A stretch of DNA of 64,000 bases from assembly GCA_046349035.1 (NCBI GenBank), contig JAXMDC010000002.1:496001-560000 (forward strand), read 5' to 3'. The translations under genes were made by a program, and so were the position numbers. The DNA is from JAXMDC01 sp046349035. Its GTDB lineage: Bacteria; Pseudomonadota; Alphaproteobacteria; Rhizobiales; Kaistiaceae. The notes beneath the pieces are model-generated. The model was not told where the DNA came from and did not search any database. It saw only the letters and a list, made by a program, of their open reading frames with translations. Of this stretch, positions 1-7,880 are shown piece after piece. Each line of letters opens with the position of its first letter. Positions within the stretch are counted from its first letter, which is position 1.

Positions 1-354
1 GACCAGTTCCTGCCGCAGATCGCACAGCAGGTTCAGGCCCGCCTCATCCAGATCCGGCCCGATCTGTTCAAGCAGATCGGCGACGTAGTCCAGGCCTCCG
101 CCCTCAGCCTTGCCGCCCGCCGTGTCGACCTCGACCTGAGCGTCGCGCGCATCTGGGCCACTAACTTCACGGAGGAAGAGTTGAAGGCGATCGCCGTCTT
201 CTACAAGAGCCCGGCCGGGCAGAAGCTCGCCACCAAGGGCCCGGAGACGCTCGCCCAGTATCCGCAGGCAGTGCAGGGCTGGTCGGCCAAGGTCTCCGAC
301 GAGTTGATGCAAGCGGCCCGCGACGAGATGAAGAAGCGCGGCATCGACTTCTAG
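1..354 (+). CDS. DUF2059 family protein (5' truncated by window edge)
   Basis: The open frame runs in from the left edge without a start and ends at TAG 352-354, leaving 117 C-terminal residues. The segment FTEEELKAIAVFYKSPAGQK (around residues 56-75 of the fragment) is the hallmark of the DUF2059 family, which are small, mostly exported helical proteins of unknown function. The C-terminus is rich in charged helix-forming residues. It lies 35 bases upstream of glutathione reductase on the same strand and could be co-transcribed with it. The signal peptide cannot be seen because the N-terminus is outside the window. Confidence 0.8.
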   Translation, partial: DQFLPQIAQQVQARLIQIRPDLFKQIGDVVQASALSLAARRVDLDLSVARIWATNFTEEELKAIAVFYKSPAGQKLATKGPETLAQYPQAVQGWSAKVSDELMQAARDEMKKRGIDF

Positions 355-389
355 GCGGCAGCGTCCCTCCGGCCGATCCGAGGAGCCCC

Positions 390-1784
390 ATGGCCGGGTA
401 CGATTACGACCTCTTCGTGATCGGCGGCGGTTCGGCCGGCGTGCGTGCCGCCCGCGTCGCCGCCGGTTATGGCGCCCGCGTCGCCGTCGCCGAAGAGTTT
501 CGCATCGGCGGAACTTGCGTGATCCGGGGCTGCATACCGAAAAAGCTGCTCGTCTACGCTGCTCGCTTTGCCGACGACTTCGAGGATGCGGTCGGCTACG
601 GCTGGTCGCGCAGCGAGGCAGCGTTCGATTGGCCGACGCTGATCCGCAATAAGGACGCCGACATCGATCGGCTGAACGGCGTCTACACGCGTACGCTCGA
701 GAAGGCTGGCGTAACCATCATCCGCTCGCGCGCCGAGATCGAACACCGCCACCGCATCCGCATTGCCGCCGAGGATCGCTCGGTCACCGCCGACAAAATC
801 CTCATCGCCACCGGTGCCACGCCGCGCCTCGATCCCGACTTGCCGGGGATCGAGCACGTCATCACCTCCAACGAGATGTTCCACCTCCCTGCTTTGCCGC
901 AACGCCTGGCGATTGCCGGCGGTGGCTTGATTGGCGTCGAGTTCGCCGCGGTGATGAACAGCCTCGGTGTCGAGGTGACCCTCGTCCATCGCGGTGCCGA
1001 GCTCCTTCGCGGCTTCGATGCCGACGGTCGCCGCCTGGTCCATGCGGGCCTCGAGCAGGAGGGAATCACCGTCGTCTGCAACGACGAGTTCGCCGCCATC
1101 GAACGCAGCGGCAGCGGGCTCCGTGCCACCACCCGGGGCGGCCGCAGCATTGAAGCCGACCACGTGCTCTTCGCCATCGGCCGCCGCCCGCATACCGACG
1201 GTCTCGGCCTCCACACCGCCGGAGTCGCCCTCGACACCGCCGGCGCGGTCAAGGTCGATACCTTCTCGCGGTCGAGTGTCGACAACATTTTCGCCGTCGG
1301 CGACGTCACCAACCGGATGAACCTCACGCCGGTGGCCATCCGCGAGGCGCACGCCTTCGCCGACACCGTGTTCGGCGGCAAGCCTTCCGCGGTCGAGCAC
1401 CACGGCGTGCCGCGCGCCGTCTTTTCCAACCCCGAATTCGGCACCGTCGGTCTGACCGAGGAAGAGGCGAAGGCGGACTATGCCGCGGTCGATGTCTACC
1501 GCTCGACCTTCCGCCAGTTGAAGGACGCACTCACCGGCCGCAGCCGCAAGATGACCATCAAGCTGGTCGTCGACGGCGATAGCGACCGCGTTCTTGGCTG
1601 CCATATCGTCGGCGGCGAAGCCGCCGAGATCGTTCAGGTGGCGGCGATCGCCATCCGCCTCAAAGCCACCAAAGCCGATTTCGACGCGACTATGGCGCTG
1701 CACCCCACCGCCGCCGAGGAACTCGTCACCATCCACTCCGAGCCGGAGCGCTTCCGCCGTCCGGCGACGCCGAAAGCGGAATAG
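390..1784 (+). CDS. gor: glutathione-disulfide reductase
   Basis: This is a 464-residue FAD/NADPH-dependent cytosolic reductase that regenerates GSH from GSSG. Residues 11-20 hold the FAD-binding GGGSAG turn. The redox-active pair is in GGTCVIRGCIPKK (Cys43/Cys48), the CVIRGC form seen in many bacterial and plant-type glutathione reductases. A second Rossmann motif (GGGLIGVEFAA, near residue 175) binds NADPH. The C-terminal HPTAAEELVTIH contains the catalytic His-Glu pair supplied to the partner subunit of the dimer. Length is normal for the family. The ATG is preceded by GAGGAG-like purine sequence at about 379-385. Confidence 0.97.
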   Translation: MAGYDYDLFVIGGGSAGVRAARVAAGYGARVAVAEEFRIGGTCVIRGCIPKKLLVYAARFADDFEDAVGYGWSRSEAAFDWPTLIRNKDADIDRLNGVYTRTLEKAGVTIIRSRAEIEHRHRIRIAAEDRSVTADKILIATGATPRLDPDLPGIEHVITSNEMFHLPALPQRLAIAGGGLIGVEFAAVMNSLGVEVTLVHRGAELLRGFDADGRRLVHAGLEQEGITVVCNDEFAAIERSGSGLRATTRGGRSIEADHVLFAIGRRPHTDGLGLHTAGVALDTAGAVKVDTFSRSSVDNIFAVGDVTNRMNLTPVAIREAHAFADTVFGGKPSAVEHHGVPRAVFSNPEFGTVGLTEEEAKADYAAVDVYRSTFRQLKDALTGRSRKMTIKLVVDGDSDRVLGCHIVGGEAAEIVQVAAIAIRLKATKADFDATMALHPTAAEELVTIHSEPERFRRPATPKAE

Positions 1785-1793
1785 CCGAGAGGC

Positions 1794-2606
1794 CTATGTC
1801 GGCCCGCCGACGCGGAATTTGAAGCAGGCGTTCTTGGCGTCCGGTCCGAACCCGATACCGGCAATCAACCCACGGGCGGCGTAGACATAGGTCCCGTCGC
1901 CGAGGCGGGCCGCGAACCACTTACCGGTGAAGGCGTCTGGCTTGGTCGTATCCTCCAGTCTCGCCTGCTCCACGGTAAGCACGCTGTTCGCGCCGACGGT
2001 TTCCGAGCGGAAGATTTCGTTCTCGCCACCAGTGACCTTGAATATCAGCGGGACTGCGCTCGGTCCGCCGGTCCACGGGTGGTTGTCGACGAAGGTCACG
2101 AAATGCGGAGGCGCAACGCCGCCATTGACGGCGATCGGTTCGCCGAGGGCGGTGACCACCGTCGGCCGGCGTCCGGTGGTCTGCGAGTCGAGCTTCAGAT
2201 CGCAACGCGCCGCGGGCGTATAGACCCCGCCCGCCACCAGCCAGAGGCCGGGTCCCGGGGGAATCTTTTGCAGGGTCACCACGTCGATCTTCTGCGGCTT
2301 CTTCTGCGGTAGGCGAACGCCGAAGTGCCCCTCGGCGTAACCGTCCTTGACGAAGCGGACATTGACCGCACCGGGGTTGAACTGGACCGTATAGCGGCCC
2401 TTCTCATCGGTAGTGGCGGCAAAGCTCGTTTTGTCGACGGTCACCGCAACGCCCGGGAGCGGATTGCCGAAATTGTCGCGCACCTCGCCGGTCATCGTCG
2501 GCGTCGGCGAGCAGGCGGCGAGGAAAAGGGCGGCAGTTGCCGTCAACAGCAGCGGAGCGCCCGTGCCCCGCCGGCCCTCGCCCCTGCAGTGGTCCGCTGG
2601 GGTCAT
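1794..2606 (-). CDS. lipoprotein with carboxypeptidase-regulatory-like (Ig-fold) domain
   Basis: A 270-residue protein. The ATG at 2606 is chosen because GGAGGGAGGG precedes it and because it places a hydrophobic stretch ending in the lipobox LAAC (Cys32) at the N-terminus, so it should be processed as a lipoprotein. Residues about 36-95 (GEVRDNFGNPLPGVAVTV followed by DEKGRYTV) match the carboxypeptidase regulatory-like fold, a beta-sandwich common in surface proteins. The rest is not recognised. A CpxR-like box lies about 50 bases upstream of the start, so it may be under envelope-stress control. It is convergent with gor, with only 9 bases between the stops. Confidence 0.75.
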   Translation of the reverse strand: MTPADHCRGEGRRGTGAPLLLTATAALFLAACSPTPTMTGEVRDNFGNPLPGVAVTVDKTSFAATTDEKGRYTVQFNPGAVNVRFVKDGYAEGHFGVRLPQKKPQKIDVVTLQKIPPGPGLWLVAGGVYTPAARCDLKLDSQTTGRRPTVVTALGEPIAVNGGVAPPHFVTFVDNHPWTGGPSAVPLIFKVTGGENEIFRSETVGANSVLTVEQARLEDTTKPDAFTGKWFAARLGDGTYVYAARGLIAGIGFGPDAKNACFKFRVGGPT

Positions 2607-2654
2607 CGTGGCCCTCCCTCCGCTGACGCGTCTGCTAAGCCCCAACCACCCGCA

Positions 2655-2669
2655 TTTACACTTCTTTAC
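2655..2669 (-). promoter_or_regulatory. candidate CpxR-like box (GTAAA-N5-GTAAA)
   Basis: On the minus strand this reads GTAAAGAAGTGTAAA, a perfect match to the enterobacterial CpxR consensus of two GTAAA half-sites separated by five bases. It lies between the divergent lipoprotein (start 2606) and the small exported protein (start 2777). A 13-of-15 copy occurs at 3112-3126. In both copies GACAAAC follows the box exactly six bases downstream on the plus strand. Binding by the regulator at 3865 is inferred. Confidence 0.5.
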
Positions 2670-2776
2670 CGCGCCGACAAACCGTCGAAACCCCGACCCT
2701 CGATAACTGTCCTCACGGCAAACGCCGCCGGGCCAAGTGCCCGATCGTGGATTTTGCAGCAGAAGGGACAAACACC

Positions 2777-3004
2777 ATGAACGCTATCAAGGGGACTATC
2801 CTCGTCGCAGCGCTCCTCGCCTCCGCCGGGGCCTTCGCCGCTGTTGACGGTCGCACCAGGCAGCCGCTGGAGACGCCCGCGCAAATCTACGCCCGCTGCG
2901 GCGTCGTATTGACCGATCCGAATGCCATTGCTGGCGCAGCCGGCGCTCCCTGCACGACGGTTGCTGTGTACCGGCTTCTTGAGCCGGTCAGCGGCGACAA
3001 CTGA
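2777..3004 (+). CDS. small exported protein, unknown function
   Basis: A 75-residue protein. Start ATG 2777 is preceded by AGAAGGGA at a good distance and begins with a clear Sec signal peptide (MNAIKGTILVAALLASAGAF, with likely cleavage after AFA). The mature part is about 57 residues with two cysteines (in ARCGV and APCTT) that could form a disulfide. No family is recognised. The position, between a CpxR-like box and a terminator and next to the Spy-like gene, suggests a small periplasmic protein made during envelope stress; this is inference. Confidence 0.65.
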   Translation: MNAIKGTILVAALLASAGAFAAVDGRTRQPLETPAQIYARCGVVLTDPNAIAGAAGAPCTTVAVYRLLEPVSGDN

Positions 3005-3050
3005 TCTCCATCTGCCCCGAGGATCCGCCTATCCGCGGACCCAGTTTGCG

Positions 3051-3083
3051 AAAGGCCCCGTGTCTCCCGCGGGGCCTTTTCTC
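3051..3083 (+). terminator. intrinsic terminator
   Basis: The arms AAAGGCCCCG (3051-3060) and CGGGGCCTTT (3070-3079) form a perfect 10-base-pair stem with a nine-base loop, followed by T-rich sequence. It lies 46 bases after the stop of the small exported protein and separates it from the Spy-like gene. Confidence 0.85.
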
Positions 3084-3111
3084 ATTCCCGCCCATACCCG
3101 GCACCGCCCGC

Positions 3112-3126
3112 TTCACAATTCTTTAC
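3112..3126 (-). promoter_or_regulatory. candidate CpxR-like box, second copy
   Basis: On the minus strand this reads GTAAAGAATTGTGAA, one mismatch from the GTAAA-N5-GTAAA consensus, and 13 of 15 bases match the site at 2655-2669. The following GACAAAC at 3133-3139 has the same six-base spacing as at the first site. It lies 85 bases upstream of the Spy-like gene that begins the regulator-kinase operon, consistent with autoregulation. Confidence 0.5.
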
Positions 3127-3210
3127 GTCGTGGACAAACGCCGGCAACCGCCGCCGCCGATGGTTACTCACCCGCGAGCAATGCCTCGCGCCAAACCGAC
3201 GGAGACTCCG

Positions 3211-3804
3211 ATGACCACCGAAACCGTCACCAACCCGACCCCTCAGGCTCCGCGCCGCTCGCGCCTCAAGACACCGCTGTTGATGACCGGCGCTTTCGTC
3301 GTCGGCTTCGCCGGCGCCGTCGCCACGACCTCCTACGGCCAGGGTGGCCCCTTCGGCCACGGCATGGCCGGCGGTCCCGGCGCCGGCCCATTTGGCGCCC
3401 TGCAGTCGGCGATCGAGCCGCTCGTCTTCGATACCGCGATCGACCGCGGCATTCGCCATATCGCCATCGAGATCGACGCCACGCCCGACCAGCAGGCCAA
3501 GCTGATCAAGATCGCCCAGGCCGCCGCCAAGGACCTTCTACCGGTGCGCCAGCAGGCTGAGGCCATCCGCGAACGCGGTCGCGCGCTGGTAGTGCAGCCG
3601 AACCTCGATCGCGCCGCCATCGAGGCTTTCCGCAGCGAGGGCTTGGCGCTCGCCGACAGTGTCAGCAAGCGGGTGGCCAGCGCCATCGCCGATGCCAACG
3701 AAGTGCTGACCCCCGATCAGCGCGTCAAGCTCGCCAAGCTGGCCGCGGCGGCGGAGCAGGCCCGCGCCGGGCAGGGCTTCCACGCCCCCTGGCGTCGCGG
3801 CTAA
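3211..3804 (+). CDS. Spy/CpxP-like periplasmic protein
   Basis: A 197-residue protein starting at ATG 3211 behind GGAG (3201-3204). An N-terminal membrane/signal segment (LLMTGAFVVGFAGAVATTSY, about residues 25-44) is followed by a glycine-rich stretch and then a long amphipathic helical region with two DATPDQQAKL / VLTPDQRVKL elements. These correspond to the LTPEQR motif repeated in the Spy/CpxP (LTXXQ) family of periplasmic chaperones and Cpx inhibitors. It stands immediately upstream of a response regulator and a sensor kinase, the classic arrangement for a CpxP-like accessory protein. The literal LTxxQ occurs as LTPDQ near residue 170. Confidence 0.8.
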   Translation: MTTETVTNPTPQAPRRSRLKTPLLMTGAFVVGFAGAVATTSYGQGGPFGHGMAGGPGAGPFGALQSAIEPLVFDTAIDRGIRHIAIEIDATPDQQAKLIKIAQAAAKDLLPVRQQAEAIRERGRALVVQPNLDRAAIEAFRSEGLALADSVSKRVASAIADANEVLTPDQRVKLAKLAAAAEQARAGQGFHAPWRRG

Positions 3805-3864
3805 GCATGGCGGGCGGCAACCCGAATCGGGGGCACCGGCAGCCATGCCGACACTGACAAGCCG

Positions 3865-4551
3865 ATGAGCGGACGCATCCTCCTCATCGAAGACGATCCG
3901 CGCCTCGCTGGGATGGTCCGCGACTATCTCGGCGAGGCCGGCTTCTCGGTAACCGTGGCCGGCAAGGGTGCCTCCGGCCTCGAGGCGCATGCGCGGGAAG
4001 CGCCGGACGCGATCGTCCTCGATCTGATGCTCCCGGACATGGACGGCCTGGACGTCTGCCGCACCATCCGCGCCCGGGCCGACACGCCGATCCTGATGCT
4101 GACCGCGCGCGGCGACACCACCGACCGCATCGTCGGCATCGAACTCGGCGCCGACGACTATCTCGGCAAGCCCTTCGAGCCTCGCGAGCTGCTCGCTCGA
4201 CTGAAGGCGATCCTCCGTCGCGGCAAGCTCGCCGATCAGGGCAAGGTGCTGCGTTTCGGCCGCCTCGAGATCGACACCGGCGCCCGCGAAGTGCGTCTCG
4301 GCGGCGAGGCCCGGGTGCTCACCAGTCACCAGTTCGCTCTCCTGCTGGCGCTTGCCGAACACGCCGGGCGCGTGCTGTCGCGCGAGGCGCTCATGGACTT
4401 TGCCGCCGGCGAGCCGCTGGAAGCCTTCGATCGCTCGATTGACGTCCACATCTCGCGTATCCGCGCCGCCATCGAGGACGACCCCAAGCATCCGCGACGG
4501 GTGATCACGGTGCGCGGCGCCGGTTACGTCTTCGCCAAGGCGCAGGACTGA
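3865..4551 (+). CDS. OmpR/PhoB-family response regulator (CpxR/RstA-like)
   Basis: A 228-residue regulator. The receiver domain (1-120) has the acidic pocket EDD at 9-11, phosphoacceptor Asp53 in VLDLMLPDMDG, and Lys102 in GKPFEP. Residues 130-225 form a winged-helix DNA-binding domain (LTSHQFALLLALAEHAGRVL, then RSIDVHISRIRAAIEDDP and the final RGAGYVFA). The kinase gene starts inside its stop codon (TGATG), so the two are translationally coupled. The upstream Spy-like gene and the GTAAA-type boxes support a Cpx-like role in envelope stress. Confidence 0.93.
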   Translation: MSGRILLIEDDPRLAGMVRDYLGEAGFSVTVAGKGASGLEAHAREAPDAIVLDLMLPDMDGLDVCRTIRARADTPILMLTARGDTTDRIVGIELGADDYLGKPFEPRELLARLKAILRRGKLADQGKVLRFGRLEIDTGAREVRLGGEARVLTSHQFALLLALAEHAGRVLSREALMDFAAGEPLEAFDRSIDVHISRIRAAIEDDPKHPRRVITVRGAGYVFAKAQD

Positions 4552-5879
4552 TGGCCGACGATCGCCGCAACGACCGCGAGCGCCGCCGCAGCGACCGCCA
4601 CGCGCTACGGGAGCTGAAGCGCGGGCACCGTCCGCGCCGCCTCTATCGCCAGATCTATTTCACTGTCATTGCCTGCCTCATCCTGCTGGTCGTCCTCTCG
4701 AGCCTGATTTGGCGCTACGGCCCGCTGACGGCGCTGTTTTCCGAGCCGCTCAGTGTTGCCAGCGAACTCGTGGCGGCCGCTCTTCCGCCGGTTGACGCAC
4801 CACCCGCCGAACAGCAGCGGTCGCTCGCGGCGCTTGCCGAGCGTACTGGCGCCGCATTGTCGCTTTTCGACGCCGACCGCCGGCCGATCGCCGTCGTGGG
4901 CGAACTCCTCCCCGCGCCCAACGAGGGAAACTCGGCCGGATTTGTGCGTGGCGCGCGCCAGCCCGCCTTCGCCGTCCCGCTTCCCGACGGCCGCTGGCTG
5001 GTGCTTCGCGCCCGCGCCCCGCCGGTCAATCCGCTTTTGGCGATCATCACGTTCCTTGGCACTGTGGCGCTCGCCGTTGCCATCGGCGCTCGGCCGGTGG
5101 TGAAGCGCCTGACACGGCGCCTTGAGCAGTTGCAGCAGGGCGTCGAGACGCTGGGCGCCGGCAATTTTTCCGCCCGCGTCGATGTCCGCGGCCGCGACGA
5201 GGTCGCCCAGCTAGCCACGAGCTTCAACCGCGCGGCGGAGAAGATCGAGGCGCTGATGGCGGCACACCGCCTGCTTCTCGCCAATGCCAGTCACGAACTG
5301 CGCACGCCCCTCGCGCGTATCCGCCTCGGCATCGAACTGCTCAAGGACAAAGTCGAACCCGCCCGCCGCGCCGAACTCGAACGCGACATCGGCGAACTCG
5401 ACGGCCTGATCGACGAGATCCTCCTGTCGAGTCGCCTCGACACGCTCCGCACACTCGACAGCGTCGAGCCGGTCGACCTCCTCGCTCTCCTGGCTGAGGA
5501 GAGTGCGCGCTACCCGGCCGCAACACTCGACGGCGGCATGGCAAGCGTGCGCGGCGACCGCCGCCTGCTGACGCGCCTTTTCCGCAACCTCCTCGACAAT
5601 GCCGAGCGGCACGGCCGCCCGCCGATCGCGGTGGAGGTGCGTCGCGACGGGGCAACGGCGATCGTCGATGTCACCGACCATGGGGGCGGCATCCCTGAAG
5701 CCGAGCGCGAACGCGTTTTCGACCCGTTCCATCGCGTCCCCGGCAACACCCGCTCGACCGGCACCGGCCTTGGCCTCTCGCTCGTCCGCCAGATTGCCGA
5801 GTTGCATGGCGGCGGCGTCGCCGTTGTCGCCGCCGGTCCGGGCGAGACGCGCTTTCGCGTCACCCTGCCGGCCGCTTAG
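4551..5879 (+). CDS. sensor histidine kinase (CpxA-like)
   Basis: A 442-residue inner-membrane kinase. A very basic cytoplasmic N-terminus (about 1-36) precedes TM1 (around 37-55). A periplasmic sensor loop of about 105 residues follows, then TM2 (LLAIITFLGTVALAVAIGA, about 161-179) and a HAMP domain. The H-box is ASHELRTPLARIR with the phosphorylated His. The ATPase domain shows N-box LFRNLLDNAERHG, G1 DHGGGIP, F-box FDPFHRVP and G2 GTGLGLSLVRQ. It overlaps the regulator stop by one base. The pairing with a Spy/CpxP-like protein suggests that it senses envelope damage. Confidence 0.93.
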   Translation: MADDRRNDRERRRSDRHALRELKRGHRPRRLYRQIYFTVIACLILLVVLSSLIWRYGPLTALFSEPLSVASELVAAALPPVDAPPAEQQRSLAALAERTGAALSLFDADRRPIAVVGELLPAPNEGNSAGFVRGARQPAFAVPLPDGRWLVLRARAPPVNPLLAIITFLGTVALAVAIGARPVVKRLTRRLEQLQQGVETLGAGNFSARVDVRGRDEVAQLATSFNRAAEKIEALMAAHRLLLANASHELRTPLARIRLGIELLKDKVEPARRAELERDIGELDGLIDEILLSSRLDTLRTLDSVEPVDLLALLAEESARYPAATLDGGMASVRGDRRLLTRLFRNLLDNAERHGRPPIAVEVRRDGATAIVDVTDHGGGIPEAERERVFDPFHRVPGNTRSTGTGLGLSLVRQIAELHGGGVAVVAAGPGETRFRVTLPAA

Positions 5880-5908
5880 CCCAAACCGTCTTTCGGATAA
5901 CGAGCGCC

Positions 5909-5925
5909 TTCAGCGGCCATTCAGC
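5909..5925 (+). promoter_or_regulatory. tandem TTCAGC direct repeat, possible regulator half-sites
   Basis: TTCAGC occurs at 5909-5914 and 5920-5925, eleven bases (one helical turn) apart, which is the geometry of OmpR-family half-sites. The same stretch can form a six-base-pair hairpin (AGCGGC 5912-5917 with GCCGCT 5924-5929). It may instead be a weak terminator for the kinase operon. It lies 66 bases before the exported protein at 5991. Confidence 0.3.
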
Positions 5926-5990
5926 CGCTCCCGCGCATAACTCGCCGCAAGTTCGGGCCGCTGTCGGCCCACCCCTTGAAGGCGAATGCG

Positions 5991-6383
5991 ATGAAATCGG
6001 TTTCCTACATTCCGGCGGCGCTCTCCCTCGCCGTCGCCCTCGTCTCCGGCGGCACGCTGAAAGCGGCGCCGACCGGTTCCATGCCGATGAGCACCAAGGT
6101 CGGCTTATCCTGCATGGTGCAGGCGCTCGAGCCGGGGGCCGCGGTGCAGCGGGTAGTCGTCACCAATGACACCGACCGCGTGTTGCCGCAGGACACCGCG
6201 GTCCGTTTTGCCCTGCAGTCGGTGGAGCGCCCGCCGGTTGCCGCCTTCGCCAAAGCGCCCCGTCCGCTTCGGCCGGGCGGCTCGATGGTCGTCAAGGACT
6301 GGTTCGTCGCGGCCGAAAAAGCCGAGACCTGCGAGGCCTGGTTCATGGCGCCGGTCTATCTCCCTGACCGTCCGGGGCTCTGA
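5991..6383 (+). CDS. exported protein, unknown function
   Basis: A 130-residue protein. ATG 5991 has GAAGGCG about eight bases upstream; an in-frame TTG at 5976 is less attractive. A signal peptide (YIPAALSLAVALVSGG, then a cut around LKAAP) is followed by a beta-rich mature part that contains VQRVVVTNDTDRVLPQDTAV and LRPGGSMVVKDWFVA. This pattern resembles a small Ig-like domain handling conserved hydrophobic strands, but no named family is recognised. Two cysteines (SCMV and ETCEAW) could pair. A strong terminator follows. Confidence 0.7.
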   Translation: MKSVSYIPAALSLAVALVSGGTLKAAPTGSMPMSTKVGLSCMVQALEPGAAVQRVVVTNDTDRVLPQDTAVRFALQSVERPPVAAFAKAPRPLRPGGSMVVKDWFVAAEKAETCEAWFMAPVYLPDRPGL

Positions 6384-6419
6384 CCCCGCCGAGTCGCCGG
6401 CCCGGAGCCGGAGGCGCAA

Positions 6420-6462
6420 AAGAGGCCCGGGTCCTCCCGCCCGGGCCTCTTCCATTTCTTTT
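6420..6462. terminator. bidirectional intrinsic terminator
   Basis: A perfect 12-base-pair stem (AAGAGGCCCGGG 6420-6431 with CCCGGGCCTCTT 6440-6451, eight-base loop) is followed on the plus strand by a T-rich stretch. It sits between the convergent exported-protein gene and the MFS gene and can serve both. Confidence 0.85.
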
Positions 6463-6467
6463 CGGCG

Positions 6468-7745
6468 TTACTCGCCCGGCCGCGTGATCCGTCGCGGCAG
6501 TTGCGACGCCGTCCACGCGGCGATCAGGCCGCCGATCCCGAGCAGTGTGAAGCCGAGCCCCCACTCGATGGCCGGCGGCAGCCCGACATGAACGGCAAGG
6601 TCCATGGCCGCGCCGACCGCGACAGGAGCCAGTGCTCCCGCACCGAAGCCGAACAACGAGCGCACCGCCACGATCGAACCGAAGCGGGCCGGCGGGACCG
6701 CTTCGGAGAGAGCCGTCGTCAGCACCGGCGAGTCGCCGATGGTGGCAAAAGTGTAGATCGTCGCCAGGATGCCGACCACCAGTGGCGGCGAGGCGGCGAG
6801 CCAGCCGATGGCGAGCGACAGCACGCCGCCGAAAAGGGCGAGCGACAGGAGTACGAAGCGGCGACCGAGGCGGTCGGAAAGCCGTCCCATGCTGAATGCT
6901 GCGACCGCACCGACCATGTGCATGCCGGCAACCAGAAGAGCGCTCTGGCCGGCGGCGTTGCTGGCGGCAACGCCGGATAGGGCGATGCTGGTCGCAAGCA
7001 GCCCCGGTACCCAGGCCCACGACCCCTGAAGCTCCCAGCTGTGCGCCGTATAGCCGACGGCCAGGAGCACTGAGGAGCGGTTGCCGACGAGGTCGCCGAG
7101 GACGTTGGTGCTGCGCGCCGCCGGGTGGACGCGGTTCTGCACGCCGCGGAGGGCGAGCACCAGAATGACCGCGCCCACTGCCGGCAATAGGCCGGTAACC
7201 AGGAAGGCGCCCTGCCAGCCGCCGAGTGCAATGCCGACGCCGGAGGCGGCGAGCGAGAGCGCGTAGCCGACCTGCGTCGAGCCGATCAGCCACCCCATCG
7301 CTGCGCCGCGCCGCCCGGGCGCCGCGTGTTCGGAGAAAAGGGCCACCAGCGGCGAATAGATGCCGCCTTGGAAGAGCCCAATCAGCGGATAGAGAAGGAG
7401 GGTACTCCAATAATCCCGCGCAAAGAGGGCAAAGAGTCCCGCCATGACAGCAGTGGCCGCCCCGCCGATGATCGCCGCCCGCTTGGCGCCGATGAAGTCG
7501 CCGGCCCAGCCGAACGCGAACATCGACAGCGCGTAGACGATGACGAATGCGCTGGCGAGCGTGCCGACTTCCGCCGCCGAGGCGTCGAACGCCGTTCGCA
7601 GCAGCGGAATGGTTGCCGAGACCGTCATGAACGCACCGAACGAGAACACCCGCGCCAGGCACACCACGCGCGTCCAGGTCTCGGCGGAGGGTTGCCGGGC
7701 GGCGATGGGAGCGGTTGGCGGAGAGGCGACGGCGGGGTGGTCCAT
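6468..7745 (-). CDS. MFS transporter
   Basis: A 425-residue protein with twelve predicted membrane helices typical of the major facilitator superfamily. The loop 2-3 motif is [17 protein letters not shown] (about 80-96), the usual GxxxDRxGRR-like signature in variant form. A second copy in the C-terminal half reads [16 protein letters not shown]. The hydrophobic halves are joined by a short central loop. The substrate is not evident from the sequence; drug or metabolite efflux is likely for this architecture. It is a single gene, divergent from the DAHP synthase at 7881. Confidence 0.88.
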   Translation of the reverse strand: MDHPAVASPPTAPIAARQPSAETWTRVVCLARVFSFGAFMTVSATIPLLRTAFDASAAEVGTLASAFVIVYALSMFAFGWAGDFIGAKRAAIIGGAATAVMAGLFALFARDYWSTLLLYPLIGLFQGGIYSPLVALFSEHAAPGRRGAAMGWLIGSTQVGYALSLAASGVGIALGGWQGAFLVTGLLPAVGAVILVLALRGVQNRVHPAARSTNVLGDLVGNRSSVLLAVGYTAHSWELQGSWAWVPGLLATSIALSGVAASNAAGQSALLVAGMHMVGAVAAFSMGRLSDRLGRRFVLLSLALFGGVLSLAIGWLAASPPLVVGILATIYTFATIGDSPVLTTALSEAVPPARFGSIVAVRSLFGFGAGALAPVAVGAAMDLAVHVGLPPAIEWGLGFTLLGIGGLIAAWTASQLPRRITRPGE

Positions 7746-7880
7746 TGGCCCAACTTGCGGCAGGCGGTCACAATAAAGCCTTACGGCGCCAGGGAAACCC
7801 CTTACCGTGGAGGGCAGGAATGCCTTAAGGCATCGATGCTTGGCTTGTTCGCTTTTTCCTCAAGGCGTATGGGAACGGCC

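Noticed and set aside
351..1736. 461-codon open frame antisense to glutathione reductase
   Set aside because: It lies exactly opposite a clear gor gene, has no ribosome-binding site and its sequence shows only the low-complexity pattern expected from GC-rich codon bias.
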